Of a DNA stretch of 64,000 bases, positions 33,251 through 40,904 are shown in pieces. Position 1 is the first letter of the stretch; every line of letters begins with the position of its first letter. This stretch comes from Pollutiaquabacter aromativorans (GTDB lineage Bacteria; Bacteroidota; Bacteroidia; AKYH767-A; 2013-40CM-41-45). The translations under genes and the position numbers were made by a program. Location of the stretch: NCBI GenBank assembly GCA_049177215.1, contig CP185379.1:62001-126000 (forward strand), read 5' to 3'. The notes under the pieces are model-generated. The model saw only the letters and a list, made by a program, of their open reading frames with translations, searched no databases and was not told the DNA's origin.

Positions 33251-34051
33251 TCATTCCAGCGCCGTCCGCATCGCCTGAATCTCCTGCTCGAGGCGATCGA
33301 ATTTTTCGCGGAGGTCGTCTTTGCGGAGTTCGGTTTCGGGGAGTTCGCTGCTGAGGTAGTTGCAAAAGCGCCATACTTCCCGGATCTGGTTGGCGGGAAC
33401 TTCGAAGGGCGGGTAGTTCGGGTTGAGTGATTTCAGCAGCAGGTTCTTTTTCTTCTTCAACTGGTTGTAGGCGATCTTGAACACGATGCCGTCGTCCTGC
33501 GTGAGCACGATGTAGCCTTGTCCGTCCTTGATGTCGAACCAGTTCTCCACGTATTCGCCGATCACCCAGGCTTTGTCGGGAATGGGCAGCATGGAGTCGC
33601 CGCTGAGCTGGAACATCCGGTACTTGCGGTCGTTCAGCAGGATGGGCAACTGGAAGGTCGGCAGTTTCTTGATGAACTCCGGATCGGCATAGCCGCTTTG
33701 ATAACCGGCCTTCGCCCTGATCGGAACGACTTCGATGTTTTCCCGGTTCTGGCTGTCGACCGTGGTCGCCAGGACGCGCAGGCGCGAGCCGGAGACGTAC
33801 ACGTCGTTGCCTTTCTCGAGTTCGGAGAGCTGGAAGTCGGACAGTTTGCTCAGGTCCACTTTCACCAGCGTGTCGATCGACAACTTGAAGTACTTCGAGA
33901 ACCCGATGAGCATGTCGAGCGTCGGGTTCTTGATGCTCCCGTTCTCGTAGCTGTTCAAAGTCGAGCGCGTTACGCCCAGTTCGTTCGCGACGATGTCCTG
34001 CGTGCGGTTCTTCCGCTGCCGGAGGATCTTGATGTTGGTGTTGAAGTACAT
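33251..34051 (-). CDS. XRE-family / S24 peptidase (LexA-CI-like) repressor
   Basis: 266 residues. N-terminal XRE helix-turn-helix (TQDIVANELGVTRSTLNSYENGSIKNPTLDML). The C-terminal half is a LexA/CI-type S24 domain: a possible Ala-Gly cleavage site in IRAKAGYQSGY, catalytic serine in QLSGDSMLPIPD, catalytic lysine in GIVFKIAYNQL. Such repressors cleave themselves when RecA filaments form on damaged DNA. The last ~40 residues form a charged helix (ETELRKDDLREKFDRLEQEIQAM). Its neighbour, divergent across 579 bases, is dinB, and dnaE2 lies 10 kb away; the likely role is control of mutagenic polymerases in a LexA-like response. No LexA proper is in the window. Confidence 0.88.
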   Translation of the reverse strand: MYFNTNIKILRQRKNRTQDIVANELGVTRSTLNSYENGSIKNPTLDMLIGFSKYFKLSIDTLVKVDLSKLSDFQLSELEKGNDVYVSGSRLRVLATTVDSQNRENIEVVPIRAKAGYQSGYADPEFIKKLPTFQLPILLNDRKYRMFQLSGDSMLPIPDKAWVIGEYVENWFDIKDGQGYIVLTQDDGIVFKIAYNQLKKKKNLLLKSLNPNYPPFEVPANQIREVWRFCNYLSSELPETELRKDDLREKFDRLEQEIQAMRTALE

Positions 34052-34430
34052 GGGGCCGGGGTTTGGGGTTTCGGGTTCCCTGCCTACGCTAAAGCTTCGG
34101 CAGGCAGGCGAGTTTCGAGTTCCGGGTTGTAGCGTGGGCTAATAACCAGTTATTAGTGATTGGATATTAGTTATTAGGGAATGCGTTCGAAGCCGGGAAC
34201 CCCGAAATTTATCCCCCGTAATTACTATTTACTATTTACTGTTTACTGTTCACTATTCACTAATTCACTGCACTTCGCCAATCCCTACAAGAAGTAGGAA
34301 TACCCCACCGGAACCCCTTCCGCAAAGAACGCTGCCGGCAGCTTCTGCTTCCGGTATTGTTCGTCATAACAATCAGGTTCTCTCTGTTTCCAACTACGGA
34401 CAGGTTCCGGTGAGTTTCCTGTTGCGGCAC
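34052..34430. repeat. Repeats in the repressor-dinB intergenic region
   Basis: A palindromic aagcttta-type element (34081-34104), cgagtttcgagttccgg units, an attagttattag stretch (about 34139-34178) and a tttactgttcactattcac array (about 34218-34265). The 34266-34430 part looks unique. A weak minus-strand reading frame (34260-34460) is not convincing as a gene. Confidence 0.65.
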
Positions 34431-34431
34431 A

Positions 34432-34483
34432 AATATAATGACTATATTAAGATCAAACAAGTTGGTTGTTATACGATCATAAC
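34432..34483. promoter_or_regulatory. Candidate regulatory region upstream of dinB
   Basis: Two small inverted repeats in an AT-rich pocket: AATATA-atgac-TATATT (34432-34448) and GTTAT-acgatc-ATAAC (34468-34483). It is the only AT-rich, non-repetitive part of the gap and lies about 150 bases before dinB. It may be the operator of the neighbouring S24 repressor; this is inferred from position alone. Confidence 0.35.
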
Positions 34484-34496
34484 GGGGCTGGAGATA

Positions 34497-34630
34497 GGAG
34501 TAACTGGTAACTAGAAACTAGAAACTAGTAACTAGTAACTAGTAACTCCGAGCCCCTCGTTCCTCGGTCTCGCCCCTCGTCCCTCGGTCCCGGTCTCGCC
34601 CCTCGCCCCTCGTCCCTCGGTCTCGTCCCC
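34497..34630 (+). repeat. Repeat arrays running into the dinB start codon
   Basis: A taactagaaactagt array (34500-34548) is followed by a C-rich heptamer array with ctcggtctc variants (34553-34630). The array abuts the ATG with no unique spacer, so the dinB leader is made of repeats. Confidence 0.85.
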
Positions 34631-35812
34631 ATGCGCACCATCGTCCACATGGACCTCGACGCTTTCTTCGTCTCCGTATCCCGCCTGGAGCATCCGCGGC
34701 TGGTGGGTAAGCCGGTCATCATCGGCGGGACCAGCGATCGTGGGGTGGTCTCGGCCTGCAGCTACGAGGCCCGTGCCTTCGGCGTGCATTCGGCCATGCC
34801 GATCAAACTGGCGCGCCGGCTGTGCCCCGATGCGCTGATCGTACGCGGCGACTACGAACGCTACGCCCACTACTCCGACGTGGTCACCGAGATGATCGGC
34901 GAAAACGTTCCGCTCTACGAGAAGTCGTCCATCGACGAGTTCTACCTCGACCTCACCGGCATGGACCGCTTCTTCGGTTGCTACAAATGGGCCACCGAGC
35001 TGCGGCAGAAGATCACCAAAGAGACCGGACTGCCGATCTCCTTCGGCCTTTCGCTCAACAAGACGGTCTCCAAGGTCGCCACCAACGAGGCGAAACCGAA
35101 CGGGCAACTCAAGATCGATTTCGGTACCGAAAAACATTTCCTCGCTCCACTCACGGTCGACAAGATCCCGATGGTAGGGGAGAAGACTTTCCAACTGCTG
35201 CGCAGCATGGGCGTGCGCGAAGTGCGCACCCTGCAGGAAATGCCGCCGCGACTGCTCGAACGCGTGCTCGGAGAAAACGGCATCACGCTCTGGAAAAAAG
35301 CCAACGGCATCGACAACTCGCCCGTGGAACCGTATTCGGAGCGCAAGTCCATCTCCACCGAAGAGACCTTCGACCAGGATACGATCGACGTCCGCTTCCT
35401 CGAAGCCCTGCTCGTCGGTATGGCCGAACGTCTCGCCTTCCAGTTGCGGAATGAGAACAAACTCACGGCCTGCGTCACGGTCAAGGTGCGCTACTCGAAC
35501 TTCGATGCGCACACCATGCAGTGCCGCATCCCGTACACGTCCTCCGACCATACCCTCATCGCCCGCGCCAAGGAACTCTTTGCAAAGCTCTACAACCGCC
35601 GCCTGCTCGTCCGCCTGATCGGACTACGGTTCAGTCACCTCGTGGGAGGCGCGCAACAGATCGATCTGTTCGAAGACAGTGAGGAGATGGTCCGGCTCTA
35701 CCAGGCCATGGACCGCATGCGCCGCCGCTTCGGCGACTCCTCCGTCCAACGCGCCGCCGGCCAGGGCGTCGAACGAAGAAGGTTCAATCCGTTCAATGGG
35801 CAGAGGCTGTAG
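34631..35812 (+). CDS. dinB: DNA polymerase IV (Y family)
   Basis: 393 residues. Y-family palm and finger motifs are clear: MDLDAFFVSVSRLEHP (first metal Asp), ACSYEARAFGVHSAMP, and YEKSSIDEFYLDLTGMD (SxDE catalytic pair). The thumb has two helix-hairpin-helix stretches (KIPMVGEKTFQLLRSMGV). The C-terminal little-finger domain follows, ending in VERRRFNPFNG without an obvious beta-clamp QLxLF motif, although QQIDLFEDSEEM at about residue 342 is a reasonable clamp-binding candidate. It performs error-prone bypass of DNA lesions. Divergent from an S24 repressor that may control it. Confidence 0.96.
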   Translation: MRTIVHMDLDAFFVSVSRLEHPRLVGKPVIIGGTSDRGVVSACSYEARAFGVHSAMPIKLARRLCPDALIVRGDYERYAHYSDVVTEMIGENVPLYEKSSIDEFYLDLTGMDRFFGCYKWATELRQKITKETGLPISFGLSLNKTVSKVATNEAKPNGQLKIDFGTEKHFLAPLTVDKIPMVGEKTFQLLRSMGVREVRTLQEMPPRLLERVLGENGITLWKKANGIDNSPVEPYSERKSISTEETFDQDTIDVRFLEALLVGMAERLAFQLRNENKLTACVTVKVRYSNFDAHTMQCRIPYTSSDHTLIARAKELFAKLYNRRLLVRLIGLRFSHLVGGAQQIDLFEDSEEMVRLYQAMDRMRRRFGDSSVQRAAGQGVERRRFNPFNGQRL

Positions 35813-36049
<237 letters not shown>

Positions 36050-37390
36050 TCACTCCTTCACAAACTCCACCCGCCGGTTCATCGCTTTCCCTTCGTTTTT
36101 GGTATTGTCGGCGACGGGTTCTTTTTCGCCTTTCCCGTCGGTCGTCATCCGGGAAGCCTCGATGGAGAATTCGCTGGTAAGCGCCTTGCTGACGGATAGT
36201 GCACGTCGTTTGGAGAGGTCCAGGTTGGCGGCGTCTTCTCCGTCGCTGTCGGTATGACCGATGATCTTCACCTTCACCGCCGGGTTTTCTTTCAGCACAG
36301 TGGCAATGTCTTTCAATACACCGTACGACTCAGGCTTGATGCGGTCGCTGCCCGAATCGAAGAGGATGCCCGAGGTGGAGAACCGGCCTTCGGTGATCAG
36401 CTTGTTCCGGGTGTCCGGTGCGCCAACGGCCAGTTTGAGGTTGCTGATCAGGTAACGGTCCTGCGACTGGTGAAACCCGCCGGTGGTGAAACAAACGCTG
36501 TTGTAGGTCGTGCCGGTCACAAACGCGCGCGGCAGGTCCCAGACTTTTTCTTCGTTGATGTATACCCGCAGGCGCGTCTTCTGCCGCCAGATCGAAACAT
36601 GCGATTCGCGCTTCCCTTTGCCGTAGAATTGCATCGTGGCGGTCTCGTTCTTCATCAGCTCGCTGCCTTTGTCGTACGCGATGTAATTCGTGCGGCCCTG
36701 ACCGCCACCGGCATCCTGCGGATGGAAACTGACCTGAACGCCGTCACGGTTTTGCTGTTGGCCATATTGTTTCCAAATGTTGAAAGCGTCCTTCTGCGCG
36801 GCAAGCCGACAGAGATTGACGGAGAAGGCGGTGGAGTAGAAGCTGAAGTCGTCGTTGCAGATCAGGTCGAACTCCAGGGTGAAGTTCTCCGGTAAGGCGG
36901 TGACGAACTCCGGCAGGAATACGCCGTCCTTGGTGAGCGACAACCATTTGCCATCACGACCTTCGACATTCACCAGTTCTCCCGTCGAATTGGTGTTCCA
37001 CTGTGCCGGGAAGTCGCCGATCGCGTCCTGCGCGAATTCTTCTACCACCAGGATCTTGTCGCCCGGTACAAAATCGAATTTTCCGTAACTCTTCAAACCG
37101 CCCGAAGCAGCCGCAGTACTGCCCGATCCACTGCTCCCGCTATTGCCACCAGAGGAAGCTGCATCATTCCCGCTCTTCTCGGAATTCGTTTTAGCGTCCT
37201 TGTCTTTTTTGACTTCTTTCTTGGCGCTTTCTTCGGTCTTGTCAAGCCCCTTGTCGATGCCCTGATCCACCTTGCGGTTGACCCGGTCTTCGACTTTACG
37301 TTTGACTTTGTCGCCGATATTCATGTTAATCTGCGCCGAAGCGGTTAGCCCGAAGGCCGCGATCGAAAGGGAAAGCAGAAGCTTTTTCAT
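36050..37390 (-). CDS. OmpA-family protein with N-terminal jelly-roll-like region
   Basis: 446 residues from the ATG at 37390, chosen for its signal peptide (MKKLLLSLSIAAFGLTASAQ). A charged Lys/Asp/Ser-rich linker (about 25-95: KVKRKVEDRVNRK... and SGSGSTAAASGG) precedes a beta-rich domain (about 100-310) of laminin-G/DUF1080-like type (WNTNSTGELVNVEGRDGKWLSL, FTLEFDLICND, VSIWRQKTRLRVYINEEKVWDLP). The C-terminal OmpA domain (ILFDSGSDRIKPESYGVL ... IIGHTDSDGEDAANLDLSKRRALSV ... NRRVEFVKE) binds peptidoglycan. Likely periplasmic or outer-membrane-associated. Start region overlaps the leader of the divergent endonuclease gene. Confidence 0.9.
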   Translation of the reverse strand: MKKLLLSLSIAAFGLTASAQINMNIGDKVKRKVEDRVNRKVDQGIDKGLDKTEESAKKEVKKDKDAKTNSEKSGNDAASSGGNSGSSGSGSTAAASGGLKSYGKFDFVPGDKILVVEEFAQDAIGDFPAQWNTNSTGELVNVEGRDGKWLSLTKDGVFLPEFVTALPENFTLEFDLICNDDFSFYSTAFSVNLCRLAAQKDAFNIWKQYGQQQNRDGVQVSFHPQDAGGGQGRTNYIAYDKGSELMKNETATMQFYGKGKRESHVSIWRQKTRLRVYINEEKVWDLPRAFVTGTTYNSVCFTTGGFHQSQDRYLISNLKLAVGAPDTRNKLITEGRFSTSGILFDSGSDRIKPESYGVLKDIATVLKENPAVKVKIIGHTDSDGEDAANLDLSKRRALSVSKALTSEFSIEASRMTTDGKGEKEPVADNTKNEGKAMNRRVEFVKE

Positions 37391-37511
37391 GTCGTTGATT
37401 GGGAGTACGAATTTACGAAATGCCACGATGGCCGATCAACTCTCCGGAATGGCGGAAAGAGCCGGATTCCCTACCTTTACCCTCCCGCTGCCCCGGCAGT
37501 ATTCCTCTACC

Positions 37512-39173
37512 ATGCAAAAAATCGCCCTTCAGCCCGTTCGGGCAGTAGTATTCTTGGCCCTGCTCTTCGGATCGCTTTCCGCTTCCGCACAGGGACTTAC
37601 CGTTTCCACCCCGCAACTTGACTTCGGCACCGTACTCGATACCCAACCCGACAGCCTGCCGCTCAGCGTGACCAATACACTGACGCGTTCCGTCATCGTC
37701 ACCGATATCCGGTTCTATACCACCTACGGAGCGCCGGCGTTTTCCACACCTTACCGTTGGTTCACACTTGCCCCCGGTGCCTCCAATACCATCTGGGTGA
37801 AGTTTTCCCCGAAGCACAACATCTACCACAACTCAGAGCTGGTGATCGAGAACGACGGATTACGTGGTTTCCCCCACGTTGACCTGGTCGGACAGGGCCG
37901 CTACTCCAATGCCTACTACGATTCCACCGAGAACAAATCGGAAGAAGCGCTCAAGACGGCCATCAAGTCGACCACCACGAACGGTTCGATCTCCCTGGGT
38001 TACAACATCGCCCGGGATTCGATGTTCATGCTGATCGACAACCAACGCCGCAACGGACAAGGCGCGACGCAGAATACACTCGAGAGCGCTTATACCGGAC
38101 AACTCGCCGTTGGCTACACCGACCGTACCGATGCGCAGACGAACTATGGTTTCAATACCGAACATACGTTCCCGCAGACTTATTTCAGCAGCGCCGAGCC
38201 GATGAAATCGGATCTGCATCACCTGTTCCCCTGCGACGACCTGTCCAACAATCAGCGTGGTAACAATCCCTTCGCGGAAGTAACCTCACCCACCTGGTCC
38301 GATGGCGGCTCCACGTCCGATGGCTTTCGCTTCGAACCCCGCGACGCGCACAAGGGACGCGCCGCACGCGCGATGTTCTGCTTCACGCTGCGTTACCAGA
38401 ATTACAACGGCTTCCTCACCAGCCAGGAGAATGTCCTGCGCAACTGGCACGCGGCCTTTCCGCCCGATGCGATCGACCGCGCACGCAACGAAGCGATCTT
38501 CTCCCTGCAGCGCAACCGCAATCCGTTCATCGACTATCCTCAGTTCATCGACCGGATCACCTCGATCAGCACGCTTTCCACCGCTCCCGTAGTACGTTCG
38601 CTCGACCCGATGCAGGATACGATCATCTACGGTTCGGTGCTCCCCGCTGCTACGACGGTTTACACCTTCGTGGTGGTCAACAACGGCAACACGGCGGTGA
38701 ACTTTTCCAACTTCAGCTTGACGCCCGCTCCCGTCCTGTCTTTCGCAGGCAGCGGCGCTGATACGACCATCGGTCCGGGCGACGCGCTCGCCCTGCAGAT
38801 CGCCTGCACGCCTTCCACCATGTCGGCGGTCAACGGTTTCCTGACCTTCAACACCGACGTGCCCGGCAGTACGTCGTTCTCGATTCCGATCTACGCGAAC
38901 GACCCGGTCTTCAGCACGATCGATGAAACGAATCGTAAAAGCCTGCTCGTTTTCCCGAACCCGGCTTCCGACCTGGTTTGGCTGACAACCGAAAGCATCA
39001 CCGACACCCCGGTCTTTGTCTATGACCTTGCCGGAAGAGCTCTGGGTCAACTACCGGCGCAACAACTCGGTCACCGCCTGCAACTCTCCCTCGCCGGACT
39101 CGCGCCCGGCTGCTACCTCATCGGCCTGCACACCATCGCCGGCCCGGTGTTTACAAGAGTTGTAAAGGAGTAA
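37512..39173 (+). CDS. Secreted endonuclease I family protein with T9SS sorting domain
   Basis: 553 residues from the ATG at 37512 (MQKIALQPVRAVVFLALLFGSLSASAQ, signal peptide). A choice-of-anchor D/ASH-like beta domain (about 28-120: LDFGTVLDTQPDSLPLSVTN) comes first. The nuclease domain (about 130-330) has the NucM/EndA motifs NTEHTFPQTYF and DLHHLFPCDDLSNNQRGNNPF with the HNH-like histidine. A second beta domain follows (VVNNGNTAVNFSNFSL). The sorting domain runs from LLVFPNPASDLVWL to VFTRVVKE. It would degrade extracellular nucleic acid for nutrition. The frame is open 80 codons upstream, but without a signal peptide. Confidence 0.92.
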   Translation: MQKIALQPVRAVVFLALLFGSLSASAQGLTVSTPQLDFGTVLDTQPDSLPLSVTNTLTRSVIVTDIRFYTTYGAPAFSTPYRWFTLAPGASNTIWVKFSPKHNIYHNSELVIENDGLRGFPHVDLVGQGRYSNAYYDSTENKSEEALKTAIKSTTTNGSISLGYNIARDSMFMLIDNQRRNGQGATQNTLESAYTGQLAVGYTDRTDAQTNYGFNTEHTFPQTYFSSAEPMKSDLHHLFPCDDLSNNQRGNNPFAEVTSPTWSDGGSTSDGFRFEPRDAHKGRAARAMFCFTLRYQNYNGFLTSQENVLRNWHAAFPPDAIDRARNEAIFSLQRNRNPFIDYPQFIDRITSISTLSTAPVVRSLDPMQDTIIYGSVLPAATTVYTFVVVNNGNTAVNFSNFSLTPAPVLSFAGSGADTTIGPGDALALQIACTPSTMSAVNGFLTFNTDVPGSTSFSIPIYANDPVFSTIDETNRKSLLVFPNPASDLVWLTTESITDTPVFVYDLAGRALGQLPAQQLGHRLQLSLAGLAPGCYLIGLHTIAGPVFTRVVKE

Positions 39174-39496
39174 ATGGTTAGTAGGAATCAGCCGCATACT
39201 GCTGACCGTATACTGCCAACCGCATCATCCTTTCCCAGTCCCCCAATAGGATTGTCCTTCAGGAGCCCTCCTGCATCCCTCCGCCTCACCACCCGTCCCG
39301 TCTTCACTCGTCAGTTCAGCAGGCGTACCTGATCGACTTTGAAGCCTGCCGAGTTCAACCGGGGCTAGCTTACCGCGCCGCTGGCTTCGTTCGGTTATCC
39401 AGTAGGCAGATGGCAGGTGGCAGTATACAGGTGGCAGTATACAGGTGGCAGTATGCAGTTGGCAGTATGCAGGGAACTGGAAACTGGTAACTAATT
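39174..39496. other. Intergenic region with ggcagtatacaggt repeats
   Basis: The first ~230 bases are mostly unique, with a few short words such as catactgctgaccgtatactgcc. From about 39403 there is an array of ggcagtatacaggt / ggcagtatgcagtt units, then ggaactggaaactggtaact up to the IS481-like element. No gene or RNA recognised. Confidence 0.6.
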
Positions 39497-39578
39497 TGTA
39501 CTAGTTAGTATTTAATCTGACAGATAAGGGTTATCTTTAGGATACGAAACATAACAATAACCCCTAAACTGTCAGACA

Positions 39579-40625
39579 ATGAATACAGAAGCTAAGTTAA
39601 TCAAAACCAAGTTAGGCTTGTTGAAGTTAGCCGAACAATTGGGTAATGTATCCCAGGCGTGCAAAGTGATGGGCTATTCACGGGATAGTTTCTATCGGAT
39701 CAAAGAGTTGTACGATACCGGTGGGGAGACGGCTCTGCAAGAGATCAGTCGGAAGAAGCCGATACTGGCCAATCGGATGGATATAGCCTGGGAGAACGCC
39801 ATCGTACAGATGGCCACCGACTATCCGGCCTACGGTCAGCTTCGTGCATCGAACGAGTTGCGTAAGAAGGGGATTTCTGTTTCACCGGCCGGGGTACGGT
39901 ATATCTGGATGCGGCATGATCTGGAGACCTTTGCCAAGCGCTTGAGCGCTTTGGAGGCGAAAGTGGCCCAAGACGGACTGATTCTCACCGAAGCGCAACT
40001 GGTTGCCATGGAAAAGAAACGGGAACAGCAGGAAGCCATTGGCGAGATTGAAACCGAGCACCCCGGTTACCTTGGAGCCCAGGACACGTATTATGTGGGC
40101 AATATCAAGGGTGTAGGCCGGATTTACCAGCAGACCTTCATCGACACCTACAGCAAAGTAGCCTTTGCCAAATTGTATGACCGTAAGAACGCCTTGACGG
40201 CAGCCGATATGCTCAACGACAAGGTGCTACCGTTCTTTGAGGAGCATGGCTTGCCGCTGCTTCGGGTACTCACAGACCGGGGTACAGAGTACAACGGCAA
40301 GCGGGAGAGTCATGAGTACAGTCTTTATCTGACACTGGAGGATATCGATCATAGCCGTACCAAGGCCCGGCATCCTCAAACCAACGGCATCTGCGAACGC
40401 TTCCATCGGACAATCCAGAACGAGTTTTATGCGGTTGCCTTCCGAAAAAAGGTCTTTGGATCGCTGGAGGAATTACAGAAGGATCTGGATCAGTGGATAG
40501 AAGAGTACAACTGTGAAAGGACACACACCGGAAAATACTGCTTTGGTAAAACACCAATGGAGACATTCCTGGACAGCATACCCTTGGCGCAAAGTAAAAT
40601 GCTCGATAAATTAGCAACCGGTTAA
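39579..40625 (+). CDS. IS481-family transposase (DDE integrase type)
   Basis: 348 residues. N-terminal helix-turn-helix (LAEQLGNVSQACKVMGYSRDSFYRIKELYDTGG), a second DNA-binding stretch (YPAYGQLRASNELRKKGISVSPAGVRYIWMR), then the rve core. Acidic residues are in QQTFIDTYSKVAFAKLY (first Asp), LRVLTDRGTEYNG (second Asp), and HPQTNGICERFHRTIQNEFY (Glu). The frame is intact from start to stop, so the enzyme may be active. The stop lies inside the stem of the following hairpin. Confidence 0.92.
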   Translation: MNTEAKLIKTKLGLLKLAEQLGNVSQACKVMGYSRDSFYRIKELYDTGGETALQEISRKKPILANRMDIAWENAIVQMATDYPAYGQLRASNELRKKGISVSPAGVRYIWMRHDLETFAKRLSALEAKVAQDGLILTEAQLVAMEKKREQQEAIGEIETEHPGYLGAQDTYYVGNIKGVGRIYQQTFIDTYSKVAFAKLYDRKNALTAADMLNDKVLPFFEEHGLPLLRVLTDRGTEYNGKRESHEYSLYLTLEDIDHSRTKARHPQTNGICERFHRTIQNEFYAVAFRKKVFGSLEELQKDLDQWIEEYNCERTHTGKYCFGKTPMETFLDSIPLAQSKMLDKLATG

Positions 40626-40683
40626 AAGTTATTCCGGGCGACGGATCCTTAAAAATCCGTCAGACCGGAAATAACTTTTAACC
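40620..40683. terminator. Large hairpin at the transposase 3' end
   Basis: Outer arms ggttaaaagttattccgg (40620-40637) and its complement (40665-40683) pair over 18 bases with one bulged A. An inner stem gacggat / atccgtc sits on top. It starts within the stop codon region. It could terminate transcription or block read-in from outside; it lacks a clear U tract. Confidence 0.6.
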
Positions 40684-40718
40684 AACCCTGTCTGTCAGGT
40701 GAAGTTCTAACTATTACA

Positions 40719-40904
40719 TGTAATTTGAAGCTAGGAAATAGATCTTCCCTTATCACCAATCACCAATTACTAATTACCAATTTCTAGTTACCAATTTCTA
40801 GTTACCAGTTTCTAGTTACCAGTTACCAGTTACCACTTTCCAGTTTTTATCTCCCCTTTCTTTTCTCCTCCTTTTTTTCGTTCTTTCATCAAATCCCCGC
40901 ACCC
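40719..40904. repeat. attaccaatttctagtt-type array upstream of the BNR gene
   Basis: Units of ccaatttctagtta and ccagttaccagtt (about 40754-40845), then a pyrimidine-rich stretch (ctcccctttcttttctcctcc) before the ATG at 40905. Confidence 0.65.

Larger units (their letters stand above)
39497..40718 (+). mobile_element. IS481-like insertion sequence (about 1.22 kb)
   Basis: One transposase gene between imperfect terminal inverted repeats. The left end reads TGTACTAGTTAG..., the right end (reverse) TGTAATAGTTAG..., and both continue to ctgacaga followed by an agggtt word. TGT at the tips suits IS481. Target duplication is not clear: TGTA occurs at the left tip and again just outside the right end, so the exact borders may be a few bases off. 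A large hairpin lies inside the right end. Confidence 0.8.

Noticed and set aside
34260..34460. A 66-codon minus-strand frame upstream of dinB
   Set aside because: No conserved features, begins inside a repeat array, and overlaps the likely regulatory region.
39330..39400. Possible tRNA-like segment containing gttcaaccggggctag
   Set aside because: No acceptor stem or anticodon arm could be drawn; a similar word at about 1955 also has no cloverleaf.
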